This document shows positions 27,351 through 35,725 of a stretch of 64,000 bases of DNA, in pieces. The position numbers were made by a program, and so were the translations under genes. The stretch comes from Muribaculaceae bacterium (GTDB taxonomy: Bacteria; Bacteroidota; Bacteroidia; Bacteroidales; Muribaculaceae). The stretch is taken from NCBI GenBank assembly GCA_017940245.1, contig JAGAYZ010000015.1:62001-126000 (forward strand). Reading direction: 5' to 3'. A model generated the notes under the pieces. It was not told the DNA's origin, did not search any database, and saw nothing but the letters and a program-made list of their open reading frames with translations. Position 1 is the stretch's first letter. Every line of letters begins with the position of its first letter.

Positions 27351-28006
27351 TTAGTCCTTAAATAAAGGAACACCTATAAATACTTTATGAAATTCATGCC
27401 AATAAGGCCAGCATTTGCCAGACGGTGAACTTGGATGATGCACACACAGAGATGGAATCTCTTTGCCATTAACTTTATAATGCCATACCCGAGCAGAATC
27501 GGCACCTATTGTCAAACTGCTTTCAGTTCCTTCCCACGCAGGCAAAAGATCATATAATCGAGAGCCCCACACAATAATAGCATCAGGCTGATACAACTCG
27601 AGAAGTTCATGGAAGGCCTCTTCACTAACTTGAATTGCTTCAAAGTCGGGAGCAACTCGTGCTCCAGTAGCAGTGGCTTGAAAATAATTATAGAATACCA
27701 CACTATTCCATAACATCTCGCGCTCATTTTGTGTCAACTCACGACCTGCCAACGCTCTCTCAAAACAGAGGAATGTTTGTTGATACGACTCACCACGATA
27801 ATCATTAACAAACTCCTCAATCACATCTTGAGTCTGCGAAAAACATTCGGGGCGCATATTACCCTTAACACACTTTTTACATTTTCCAGAGTTCAAGTCG
27901 TTGCAATAATGACTTTCGCCTAATACGAGAACTTTTTTGTTGAAAACGCCTCCTGTGGTATAGTCTTTTCCACCCAGGGTTCAAATAAAATACTTTTATA
28001 TTTCAT
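27351..28006 (-). pseudogene. uracil-DNA-glycosylase-like protein, frameshifted in an A-tract
   Basis: The main open frame (27351-27896) starts only at a TTG and lacks the N-terminus. An ATG at 28006 begins a second short frame (MKYKSILFEPWVEKTIPQE) that stops at 27920. Between them lies a run of six A; one additional A would join the frames as AFSTKKVLVLGESHYC, which restores the conserved N-terminal GESHYC of a small uracil-DNA-glycosylase-like family of Bacteroidetes. Downstream parts are intact: WNSVVFYNYFQA, PDAIIVWGSRLYDLLP, and the terminal HHPSSPSGKCWPYWHEF. Four cysteines near the N-terminus (CKKC, ECF) could bind a metal. Either the gene is broken, or the tract is phase-variable, or the assembly is one base short. 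It precedes the graspetide pair by 42 bases. Confidence 0.7.
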
Positions 28007-28177
28007 AGTCAACAATTTATTATATGGTTTTATTATTTTGAATTATTGTATTCTATCATTCTAGCGGCTAAAGTAGAATATAGATGCGCCATATTGCGGC
28101 AGAGGTTTTATTTTTTTCAATTATTCATCATAGGTATCTATCATTATCAATGTCAGGCGCTGCCCTAATCTGACAAT

Positions 28178-28397
28178 AAAAAAACGAAGCGTGGGCTGCT
28201 TATGCCACACTTCGCTGATTGATGGTCGTAGGAATCACCAAAAGTGCAAGAAGGGGTATAATGTGAGCAGTCCACGCTATAGCATGGAAGCCGCCACGCT
28301 CTTTCCCTTGCACATGTAAAGAATTTCCTACGTTCTCAATCAGCAAGAAATAAGCATAACGCTTCGATATCAAAATTTCTTTGGATTATTCAATCCA
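28178..28397 (-). ncRNA. ssrS: rod-shaped structured RNA, 6S-like (Bacteroidales-1 type?)
   Basis: On the minus strand a transcript of about 200 nt would fold into a long irregular rod. Paired blocks from the ends inwards: 28359-28366 with 28185-28192 (ACGCTTCG), 28336-28344 with 28214-28222, 28325-28332 with 28227-28234, and 28307-28313 with 28244-28250. The outer stem is followed by seven T, a clear intrinsic terminator, which fixes the strand. Upstream on the same strand is a good promoter. Length and shape, a rod of short helices broken by internal bubbles, resemble 6S RNA, which binds the RNA polymerase holoenzyme; the Bacteroidales-1 RNA family has been linked to 6S. I cannot confirm the family without a covariance search. 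It overlaps no supported gene. Confidence 0.55.
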
Positions 28398-28401
28398 TCT
28401 G

Positions 28402-28433
28402 CAAATATACTTCAATTTTCTTATAAATCAAAA
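28402..28433 (-). promoter_or_regulatory. promoter of the structured RNA
   Basis: On the minus strand TTTTG (28433-28429), a 19-nt spacer and TATATTTG (28409-28402) match the Bacteroidetes sigma-ABfr consensus closely. Transcription would begin near 28397. Confidence 0.65.
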
Positions 28434-28483
28434 TTTTGTAGAAATATTTTAGTAAATTCGCATCGTTAAATAAATAGTTACAC

Positions 28484-29245
28484 ATGAAGAAACTGACTGA
28501 ATTACTACTGATAGCCGCCATCACGGCGATGACGGGCTGCGTGAGCATCATGACCAATAACGCGGGAGTGAGCCGCACTACCGTGGTGCACGACACGGTG
28601 TGGGTGGCGGCAATGCCTGCCGACACACTGACCTATAACCTGCCATGCCAGGTCATCAGCATCCACCCCGAGAAGCCGGGCAAGGCGTTGCTCTTCTTAT
28701 GGCTGCACGGCGGCGTGCGCGACCGCAAGATCCACAGCTATTTCAAGCACCGCAACCACTGGGACAACTGCGCTGCCGACGACTCAATCATCCACTACCT
28801 GCGCCGCCACGACATCAAGGCCATAGCCCTGCTGCCCATGTGCCACAAGGCCGACAGCACACAGTGCGTCTATTGGGATGCTTGCTACGACGACGTGAAG
28901 CACATGATCGACAACCTGGTGAACAAGGGACTGGTGGACGCGCGCCGCATCTATGTGGCCGGCTCGTCGGACGGTGGCATGGGTGCTTGGAACTATGTGG
29001 CACGTCACCCCGAGGTGTTTGCCGCTGCCATCTCCATGTCGTGTTCCGAGCCGCTGATGACCACCGTACCCACCTATTTCTATAACACCGCCGACGAGAA
29101 AGACTGCACACAACAGGTGGCCGACTTGAAGAGAAAAGGAGCCAACATTCTGGATTACCGTCACTGCCCGCAACTGCGCCACGGCGGCGACGCCACCCTG
29201 TGCACCGACGAGTTGCTCACTGAGTTCTTTAGCCACAAAAAATAG
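28484..29245 (+). CDS. alpha/beta-hydrolase (esterase-like) lipoprotein
   Basis: A 253-residue lipoprotein: the signal MKKLTELLLIAAITAMTGC ends in a lipobox. The rest looks like an alpha/beta hydrolase of the PHB-depolymerase/feruloyl-esterase-like group: LLFLWLHGGVRDRK with the oxyanion-type HGG, IKAIALLPMCH, and RRIYVAGSSDGGMGAWNYV, where GSSDGG is the nucleophile elbow. The Ser in GSSDG is the expected nucleophile; a later histidine in QLRHGGDATL is the likely acid-base partner. The substrate is unknown. It is divergent from the structured RNA. Confidence 0.78.
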   Translation: MKKLTELLLIAAITAMTGCVSIMTNNAGVSRTTVVHDTVWVAAMPADTLTYNLPCQVISIHPEKPGKALLFLWLHGGVRDRKIHSYFKHRNHWDNCAADDSIIHYLRRHDIKAIALLPMCHKADSTQCVYWDACYDDVKHMIDNLVNKGLVDARRIYVAGSSDGGMGAWNYVARHPEVFAAAISMSCSEPLMTTVPTYFYNTADEKDCTQQVADLKRKGANILDYRHCPQLRHGGDATLCTDELLTEFFSHKK

Positions 29246-29374
29246 CACTAGCCAACGGCGCCAAAACCATGATTGGCTTATCATAACGCAGCGTTTGTCG
29301 AGAAATGTTGTGACGTTTTTTTACTTTTTGCTGTTTCCGCAGTCTAAAAGACAAACATTTAATAACTTTTCAAA

Positions 29375-30025
29375 ATGAAGAAAGTGACATTGGCAGCCTT
29401 GAGTGCTGCACTATTGATGATGAGCAGTTGCACCACGTCCAACCAGTTCTATGGCGCAGCAACAGGGGCCTCGCTGGGTGGCTTGTTCGGCTCGGCCATA
29501 GGTGGCCTCTCGGGTGGTCCACGGGGCCATCGCATGGGCACCGTGGTGGGAATGGCCGTGGGAGCCGCTGTTGGAGCCGCCGCCACTGCTCCCAAAACAC
29601 AAGATGGCAACTACCGGTCGTCGGACTATTCACGCGACTATGAATATGACGACTACCGCCAGAACAACACCTATAGCCCCTATGCCGGCATCGAGATCGA
29701 CGACATCCGTTTTATGGACCCCAACCGCAGCGATGCCATCGAAGCCGGCGAGCACGCACAGCTGTCGTTTGTGGTGCGAAACCGCGGCAACCAGTATGCC
29801 TACGATTTGGCACCCGTGATCACCGTCACCGGCACCAAGCACATTTTCCTGTCGCCTACGGCCATCATTGGTGAACTGGCTCCCGGCGGCGCAGTGCGCT
29901 ATCAGGCCGAAGTGGTGGCCACCAACAAACTGCGATCGGGCACGGCCGACTTCGCCATCAGCCTGTCGGACGGCGACCACCTCTACACGCTGGGATCGTT
30001 CCAGCTGCGCACCCGCAGCCGCTAA
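29375..30025 (+). CDS. glycine-zipper lipoprotein
   Basis: A 216-residue lipoprotein with a lipobox (LLMMSSC). Residues 24-70 are a glycine-zipper segment (GAATGASLGGLFGSAIGG and GMAVGAAVGAAATA) typical of proteins that insert or oligomerise in the outer membrane, followed by a Tyr/Asp-rich linker. The C-terminal about 110 residues form a beta-sandwich-like domain (IEIDDIRFMDPNRSDAIEAGEHAQLSF) resembling the interacting domain of Bacteroidetes glycine-zipper lipoproteins. The function is unknown, probably envelope structure. It is monocistronic with a strong terminator. Confidence 0.8.
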   Translation: MKKVTLAALSAALLMMSSCTTSNQFYGAATGASLGGLFGSAIGGLSGGPRGHRMGTVVGMAVGAAVGAAATAPKTQDGNYRSSDYSRDYEYDDYRQNNTYSPYAGIEIDDIRFMDPNRSDAIEAGEHAQLSFVVRNRGNQYAYDLAPVITVTGTKHIFLSPTAIIGELAPGGAVRYQAEVVATNKLRSGTADFAISLSDGDHLYTLGSFQLRTRSR

Positions 30026-30051
30026 CACGCTATATCCCTTCATCCTATAAG

Positions 30052-30089
30052 GCTCACCCTGATTTTATTTTGGGGTGAGCTCTTTTTTT
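30052..30089 (+). terminator. intrinsic terminator after the glycine-zipper gene
   Basis: A perfect 8-bp stem (30052-30059 with 30073-30080) with an AT-rich loop is followed by TC and seven T. Confidence 0.9.
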
Positions 30090-30172
30090 GCTATTTTTGT
30101 CTGTCGGTTCACTTTAATAGTTTTTTTTCGTGGCCCGATGCAGCAAATTTAATTTTTGTTGTCTTAATACTG

Positions 30173-31945
30173 ATGAATTTGCAAAAACACATCATTCATG
30201 CCGAGGAGATGTTGAATCGCGCTCGCAGGGGTGACAGCCGCGCTCTGGAAATGCTTTACAAGCAACACCACGAACGCCTGCTGGCCATCGCGTGCCGCTA
30301 TATCCCCGATGTGGAGACGGCACGTGATGTCGAGCACGACGCGTGGGTGATGATTCTCACCTCGCTCGACTCGCTGCACGATTCATCAAAAATCGCATCA
30401 TGGATGGGGAGCATCGTGCGAAACATGGCACTCAACTACCTCAAACTGAGCCACAACAACCAGCACGTTCCACTCGAGCAAGCCGACCACACCGTCACCG
30501 AACCGGCTAGCAATGGCACGCCGCCCATCTCCGTCGCACTTATTCAAGAAATGGTGCAGCGGCTGCCACATGGATATGAACAGGTGTTCAGGCTCAGCAC
30601 ATTTGAGGGGCTTAGCCACCAAGAAATAGGCCAAAGGCTGGGCATCACAGCCAGCAGCAGCCGCTCACAACTGACAAGGGCCAGGAAAATGCTGCAAGAA
30701 ATGCTTAAACGGCACTGGGCATTGCTGGCCACCCTACTGGCACTCTTGCTGCCGCTTGGCATCGTGATGATGAACAGAAACAGAAGCGACGCCGACAGCA
30801 ATGGGCAAAGGCCGGTTGCCAACAACCGACAACCAAAGGCCACCGCCAATAGCTCATCGACAGCAACCATTGCCGCAACCCTTCCACAGCGGACCTCAAA
30901 TGCTTGCTCAACTACCGGCACCAATCCTGTGGCACCGGCAGTGATGAACCTTGGCACGGCAGCAGGCGCAAGCACAAGCGATTCGGCCAACCTCATAGCC
31001 AGCTTTACAACTCCGCACTTGCCATCGTCGAGCATACCGGCAACGATAACAAGAGTGCCCGAATTAAGACAAAACTGGCAACAATCCACCGCGACACAAA
31101 ACGTTCCACCACGGCGACGCATCAACCTGCACCTGGCCTACGGCGGAGCTCCGGCCGCCACCTCATCGCTGACCGACAATTTCCTTTCGGTCATCAACTT
31201 TGCCGGCGGCGAGACTCAACGCTCGATGCGGCTTTACAATGCTAAAGAATTCCATGAATATCTGCGCAACAACGTGGGCTATATGGACTCGGTGGACGCT
31301 AAAGGCATGACACTCATAGGAAAGGAACTGAACGATACGCTTGAGAGTACTCCTCCAATCGACAGTTCGGACAAAAGTGATGGCAGTACAACACCACTAA
31401 AGGAGACCAAGCACCACGAGCGGCCTCGCACCGTTCAGCTGTCGCTGAGCATGCCACTGTCGCCTCGATGGACCTTGACATCGGGCCTGGGCTTCACTTG
31501 GATGAAATCCACTTTCGAGACCGATTTGGGCAATAACAACCACAACATCCGCCGCACGCAACGGCTGTACTATCTGAACGTTCCGCTAGGTGCCACCTAC
31601 ACGATTTGGCAACGCCGGCGGTGGTCGGTTTACGCATCGGGCAGTGTGCGACTCGACATCCCCGTGCGCGGGCGTGAAACCACGCAATACATTTACACCG
31701 GTTCGGTTCCACATGCTGCGGGCGACTCGCTAGTGTTCCCAAGCACACATGCACCCGTAAAAGCACCCTGGCAATGGTCGGTGGGAGCCGGAGTGGGTGT
31801 TCAGTATCAATTGCTGCCACATGTAAACGCCTACTTCGAACCCGGCTTCCGCTATTACATCCCCACCGGCAGTCCGGTAGAAACCTACCGCACGGTGCAC
31901 CCCTTCGACGTGGCGCTGCCCTTCGGCATCCGCATTGTTCCTTAA
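30173..31945 (+). CDS. ECF sigma factor fused to a membrane segment and outer-membrane barrel
   Basis: A 590-residue protein with a rare domain order. Residues 1-180 are an ECF sigma-70 factor: region 2 (ARDVEHDAWVMILTSLDSL) and region 4 helix-turn-helix (FEGLSHQEIGQRLGITASS, then SRSQLTRARKML). Residues about 182-200 are one hydrophobic helix (ALLATLLALLLPLGIVMM) followed by NRNR. Residues about 205-310 are a Ser/Thr/Ala/Pro-rich linker. Residues about 316-590 are a beta-barrel-like domain (RRINLHLAYGG, TVQLSLSMPLSPRWTLTSG, LYYLNVPLGATY, WSVYASGSVRLDIPV, GVGVQYQLLPHVNAYFEPG) ending LPFGIRIVP. The linker is long enough to cross the periplasm, so one chain could link RNA polymerase to the outer membrane. 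No separate anti-sigma gene is adjacent. No frameshift is seen at the junction, so the fusion appears real. Confidence 0.85.
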   Translation: MNLQKHIIHAEEMLNRARRGDSRALEMLYKQHHERLLAIACRYIPDVETARDVEHDAWVMILTSLDSLHDSSKIASWMGSIVRNMALNYLKLSHNNQHVPLEQADHTVTEPASNGTPPISVALIQEMVQRLPHGYEQVFRLSTFEGLSHQEIGQRLGITASSSRSQLTRARKMLQEMLKRHWALLATLLALLLPLGIVMMNRNRSDADSNGQRPVANNRQPKATANSSSTATIAATLPQRTSNACSTTGTNPVAPAVMNLGTAAGASTSDSANLIASFTTPHLPSSSIPATITRVPELRQNWQQSTATQNVPPRRRINLHLAYGGAPAATSSLTDNFLSVINFAGGETQRSMRLYNAKEFHEYLRNNVGYMDSVDAKGMTLIGKELNDTLESTPPIDSSDKSDGSTTPLKETKHHERPRTVQLSLSMPLSPRWTLTSGLGFTWMKSTFETDLGNNNHNIRRTQRLYYLNVPLGATYTIWQRRRWSVYASGSVRLDIPVRGRETTQYIYTGSVPHAAGDSLVFPSTHAPVKAPWQWSVGAGVGVQYQLLPHVNAYFEPGFRYYIPTGSPVETYRTVHPFDVALPFGIRIVP

Positions 31946-31960
31946 TTCTGAGTGCGCATC

Positions 31961-33382
31961 ATGCTATTTAATTCTTTTGAGTTTATAGTGTTTATGCCGG
32001 TGGTGTTCACGCTCTACTGGTTTGTGTTCGGCACGCGGCGGACACAGAACCTGTTTATAGTCGTTGCCAGCTATGTGTTCTACGGTTGGTGGGACTGGCG
32101 TTTTCTTGCTCTTATCGCATTTACCACGGCCTGCAGCTATGTCGGCGGACTTGTCATGATCTACAGGCCAGGCTGGAAACGCCTCGTCGGCATCTTCAAT
32201 GCGGTGCTGACACTAGGCATTTTAGGCGTTTTCAAGTATTTTAACTTTTTTGCCCACAGCCTATTGTCGTTAATATCTCTCATGGGCATGGATCTTGACT
32301 GGTGCACTGTCAACGTCGTCCTCCCGGTTGGCATCAGTTTTTACACGTTTCAAGCCTTGAGTTACACCATCGATGTGGCGCGTGGACGCATCGCCCCCAC
32401 TCGCGACATAGTTGCGTTTTTTGCCTATATCAGTTTTTTCCCTCAGCTGGTTGCCGGCCCCATCGAACGTGCGTCCGACCTGCTCCCGCAGTTTCTGAGT
32501 GCACGTCGTTTTAGTTACCATCAAGCAGTAGACGGGATGAGGCAGATGCTATGGGGGTTTTTCAAGAAGATGGTCGTAGCCGACAATTGCGCCATTGCCG
32601 TAAATCACATTTGGGCCGACTATCAGCACGCCGACAGCATCACGCTCATAATGGGGGCGGTTTTATTCTCATTTCAAATCTATGGCGATTTCTCGGGCTA
32701 TAGCGACATCGCCATCGGTTGCGCTCGGCTGTTTGGCATCCGGCTCTCGCAAAATTTTTATTTCCCATATTTCGCTCATAATATCCGCGACTTCTGGCGG
32801 CGGTGGCACATCTCGCTCATGCGCTGGTTCACAGACTACGTGTATATTCCGTTAGGTGGAAGCCATTGCACTCAATGGAAGCACATGCGCAACATCTTCA
32901 TTGTCTTCTCGCTGAGTGGCCTGTGGCATGGGGCCAACTGGACTTTCATCACTTGGGGTATCTTCCATGCAACCTTGCTTTGCGGCTATTTGTTGTTGCG
33001 CGACAAAAATGGCCTTAAACTGAATTCTTTCAAGAAAGTGGCCACTACTATCGCCACATTCACGCTTGTCACCATCGGATGGATTATCTTCAGGACCCCC
33101 ACCCTGCACGATGCCTACCATTATTTACAACATATCTTCACAATGTCTGGCAATGATTCAGTCCGTTTCAATTTGCTCAACTTAACCATTTCTCTAGCCG
33201 CCATTACCGCCATGATGGGAGTGGAATGGATGGGGCGCCACCACGAGTATGCACTGCAATTTGTTACCGGAAAAACATGGAACGGGCACCCAGTGCCCCG
33301 ATATGCGCTCTACGTGGCTTTAGCTTTGAGCATTTGCGTTTTTTCAGGCACACAATCACAATTTATCTATTTCCAATTCTGA
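31961..33382 (+). CDS. MBOAT family O-acyltransferase (AlgI/DltB-like)
   Basis: A 473-residue polytopic membrane protein of the MBOAT family, from the ATG at 31961 (MLFNSFEFIVFMPVVFTLYW), the usual AlgI-like opening. Family marks: VVLPVGISFYTFQALSYTID, FFPQLVAGPIERASDLLPQF, FSGYSDIAIGCARLFGIRL, FWRRWHISLMRWFTDYVYIP, and LSGLWHGANWTFITWG, which carries the catalytic histidine (LWHGA). It moves acyl (usually acetyl) groups across the inner membrane to an extracytoplasmic polymer. The next gene, two bases downstream, is an SGNH/AlgJ-like partner, so the pair probably O-acetylates a surface or exported polysaccharide. Confidence 0.95.
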   Translation: MLFNSFEFIVFMPVVFTLYWFVFGTRRTQNLFIVVASYVFYGWWDWRFLALIAFTTACSYVGGLVMIYRPGWKRLVGIFNAVLTLGILGVFKYFNFFAHSLLSLISLMGMDLDWCTVNVVLPVGISFYTFQALSYTIDVARGRIAPTRDIVAFFAYISFFPQLVAGPIERASDLLPQFLSARRFSYHQAVDGMRQMLWGFFKKMVVADNCAIAVNHIWADYQHADSITLIMGAVLFSFQIYGDFSGYSDIAIGCARLFGIRLSQNFYFPYFAHNIRDFWRRWHISLMRWFTDYVYIPLGGSHCTQWKHMRNIFIVFSLSGLWHGANWTFITWGIFHATLLCGYLLLRDKNGLKLNSFKKVATTIATFTLVTIGWIIFRTPTLHDAYHYLQHIFTMSGNDSVRFNLLNLTISLAAITAMMGVEWMGRHHEYALQFVTGKTWNGHPVPRYALYVALALSICVFSGTQSQFIYFQF

Positions 33383-33384
33383 GC

Positions 33385-34377
33385 ATGAATCACTTCCTAA
33401 TCAAGACATTGAGCATTATCCTCTTGTTTGTGGCGGTTATCGCTGCTCTTGCGTGGCTCACTCCGGTGGACCCAAACAATTATCTCATGGCCTACAACAA
33501 AAAAATGACATGGCTGGAAACGTGCCCCCAACCCCGCTTCATCTTCATCGGTGGTAGTAACCTGGCATTTGGACTCGACTCGCACATGATTCAGGACTCA
33601 CTGCATTGCCACGTAGTAAATATGGGGCTTCATGGCGGAATAGGCATTCGTTATCCTGTTGAAGACTGCTTGAAGCACATCCGCCCTCATGACATAGTGG
33701 TGCTACAATTTGAATATGGCAATTTCTTCTCGGGAGGTAATGGCGAACTGGAGACTATGCCCCAATTCATGATGGCCATCGGATGGAAAAACAAGGATAA
33801 GTTAAACACCCGGCAACTCATCAACGTGATTGCGGGACTGCCACGACTGGCTGTCGGAAACGCCAAACGTCTCGCAATGGCATGCAGGGAAGATGCTCTC
33901 CATGCAGATCTCCCTCACAACACATTTCACTATGCGGCAAGCGGATTCAACGAACTGGGTGATGAAGTGAGCCACTGGACACTGCCACCACAAGCGGTCG
34001 AATCATCAAGCTTTATGGCTTCAACAGCCATCAATCGGGATTTCATGGCATGGCTGAAGAATGTCATTTCGCGTTATGAAAAATGTGGAGCCACCGTGGT
34101 CATGCTACCGCCAGTGTGCCCTAAAAGTCATTTCGACTATTGTTACAATAGCTACATCGATCATGCGCTGGACAGCATTGGACGGCCCTATGCAATTCCA
34201 CCCGTGGCCATGACACTTGACGACCGCTATGCCTACAATGGCGGTTATCATATTAATCGTGATGGGGTCACGATAAACAGCCGGCGCATCATCTCAGTAT
34301 TGAGAAACTTGCACATTCCAGAAAAAGGCAGTAATTTTGCTGAAAAACAGCGAAATCACGCTGCGTCTCGGCAATAA
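33385..34377 (+). CDS. SGNH-like (AlgX/DltD-like) partner of the MBOAT enzyme
   Basis: A 330-residue protein with an N-terminal membrane anchor (FLIKTLSIILLFVAVIAALAW), starting two bases after the MBOAT stop. RFIFIGGSNLAFGLDSHMI is the nucleophile block (GGSN in place of GDSL), and the C-terminal half has a conserved YAYNGGYHINRDGVTINSRR with the DxxH-type Asp-His, here in a GYHINRDG context. This fits the periplasmic esterase/acyltransferase partners (AlgJ, DltD, PatB types) that finish polymer acetylation. The last residues and the stop codon lie inside dispersed repeat B, so the element was probably inserted at, or acquired by, the 3' end. Confidence 0.85.
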   Translation: MNHFLIKTLSIILLFVAVIAALAWLTPVDPNNYLMAYNKKMTWLETCPQPRFIFIGGSNLAFGLDSHMIQDSLHCHVVNMGLHGGIGIRYPVEDCLKHIRPHDIVVLQFEYGNFFSGGNGELETMPQFMMAIGWKNKDKLNTRQLINVIAGLPRLAVGNAKRLAMACREDALHADLPHNTFHYAASGFNELGDEVSHWTLPPQAVESSSFMASTAINRDFMAWLKNVISRYEKCGATVVMLPPVCPKSHFDYCYNSYIDHALDSIGRPYAIPPVAMTLDDRYAYNGGYHINRDGVTINSRRIISVLRNLHIPEKGSNFAEKQRNHAASRQ

Positions 34378-34422
34378 AAATGAATCAATTCATTTTATTG
34401 CTCTTAACTTGCAGTATTTTTG
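34329..34422. repeat. dispersed promoter-bearing repeat, family 1, copy B
   Basis: This aligns with 13512-13614. It opens with a TAATTTTGC box and closes with TATTTTTG at 34415-34422. The opening part codes for the C-terminus of the SGNH protein (stop TAA in the CGGCAATAA block) and the closing box is the promoter of the HD gene. Confidence 0.65.
34415..34422 (+). promoter_or_regulatory. promoter box directly abutting the HD gene
   Basis: TATTTTTG ends four bases before the ATG at 34427, the same spacing as at yigZ and at the gene starting at 44772, implying a leaderless transcript. Confidence 0.5.
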
Positions 34423-34426
34423 AGCA

Positions 34427-35077
34427 ATGAACATCAATCCAGAACTCCAGCAATATATTGAGAACGAGATTCTGCCGCGTTATGACCATCACGATGCGGC
34501 CCATCGGCGCGACCATGCTCACACCGTCATAGAACAAAGCCTGATGATTGTCGGAAATCTGCAACAAGAAGGGCACCATGTCGATGCCGATATGGCATAC
34601 ACCATAGCGGCCTATCACGACACCGGCCTCAGTGAAGGCCGTGACATCCATCACCTGGCCAGTGGACGCATCATCCGCAATGACCAACGGTTACGCCAAT
34701 GGTTCACGCCCCAGCAGATTGAGGTCATGGCCCAGGCCGCCGAAGATCACAGAGCATCGGCCAAGCAAGAGCCACGCAGCATTTATGGTCGCATTGTGGC
34801 CGAGGCCGACCGCGTGATTGTGCCCGAAGTCATTGTGCAACGCACTATTCAATTTGGCCTTGACCATTATCCGGAACTCACCACCGAAGAGCATTACCGA
34901 CGCATGGTGCAGCACTTGAAAGAGAAATATGGACCAGGTGGTTATCTGCAACTTTACTTCCCTCATAGCCCTAATGCCAAAAGACTTGCCGATCTCAGGC
35001 AACTCATCGGCAATGAAAAAGAACTCAGACTTCTGTTCAACATCATTTACACACGGCTCACCGCAGAAAACGCTTGA
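34427..35077 (+). CDS. HD-domain phosphohydrolase
   Basis: A 216-residue HD-superfamily protein. Metal ligands are visible as HRRDHAHTV (first His), AAYHDTGLSEG (the HD pair) and AAEDHRAS (downstream His), with IVAEADRV as the last conserved Asp. The substrate could be a nucleotide or a cyclic or modified nucleotide; similar Bacteroidales genes are annotated only as HD-domain proteins. Its 3' end overlaps the end of the trypsin-like gene by 20 bases on the opposite strand. The promoter lies inside dispersed repeat B. Confidence 0.85.
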   Translation: MNINPELQQYIENEILPRYDHHDAAHRRDHAHTVIEQSLMIVGNLQQEGHHVDADMAYTIAAYHDTGLSEGRDIHHLASGRIIRNDQRLRQWFTPQQIEVMAQAAEDHRASAKQEPRSIYGRIVAEADRVIVPEVIVQRTIQFGLDHYPELTTEEHYRRMVQHLKEKYGPGGYLQLYFPHSPNAKRLADLRQLIGNEKELRLLFNIIYTRLTAENA

Positions 35078-35669
35078 TGTGGCTGGTCTTGAACACCCAG
35101 CAGGTGTTTTCCTCCAGCCGCCGCATCAGTCCATGGTGCTGCAAGGGAATGCCGGCAAAACCGGTCGTGTTTTCATAGTAATCGCGACCCATCGTCAGGA
35201 TGCCATACACTTGGCCGTCTTTATACACCGGGCATCCGCTGGCGCCATGCGTGATGCGCTCGGCGGTCGAAATCTGGAAATATCCGTCTTCATCGGCATC
35301 ACCACGCACGATGCACGGCGTATAGACCTGCACCGGCCGTCCATCGCGCATCTGCCAGCACAGCACTTCCAGTTCATCGTCTTTCGCTGCGTCCTTGTCA
35401 CTCAGCGACAATGGGCTGGGCATGTCGCCTAACGGATAAATGGCTACATCATATCCCAGTTTATCGTCGGCCACCACCTGGCGAGGCGACCACAGTATAT
35501 GCTCCAGTGGATGGAAATCATCGCCATTGCGCACATAATAGGTCATGGGCGATTGGAGCACATGGCTGGCGGTGAGCAAATGGCCATCTATACAAAAAGC
35601 AGTGCCGGCAAACGACCGTTCGTCGCCTGCCCGCCTGAAGATGGGCATCACATAGTTTTTCACTTCCAT
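35058..35669 (-). CDS. trypsin-like serine protease
   Basis: A 203-residue protein with the chymotrypsin-fold triad: GTAFCIDGHLLTASHVL (His), LGYDVAIYPLG (Asp) and ERITHGASGCPVYKDG (Ser in GASGCP), with GILTMG after it. There is no signal peptide, so it would be cytoplasmic, unlike HtrA/DegP, and it lacks a PDZ domain. Trypsin-like cytoplasmic proteins in bacteria are sometimes found as effectors in conflict systems, but no such partner is next to it; the HD gene is convergent with a 20-base overlap. Role unknown. Confidence 0.83.
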   Translation of the reverse strand: MEVKNYVMPIFRRAGDERSFAGTAFCIDGHLLTASHVLQSPMTYYVRNGDDFHPLEHILWSPRQVVADDKLGYDVAIYPLGDMPSPLSLSDKDAAKDDELEVLCWQMRDGRPVQVYTPCIVRGDADEDGYFQISTAERITHGASGCPVYKDGQVYGILTMGRDYYENTTGFAGIPLQHHGLMRRLEENTCWVFKTSHIKRFLR

Positions 35670-35725
35670 AGGTCAACTGTTTTTTGACCTATGGAAGCAA
35701 AAAGTGTGCCATGACCGAATTCATG

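Noticed and set aside
28390..28626. 78-codon minus-strand frame across the 28.4-28.6 kb region
   Set aside because: It lies over the start of the esterase lipoprotein and the structured-RNA promoter and has no family; the RNA gene explains the conserved structure better.
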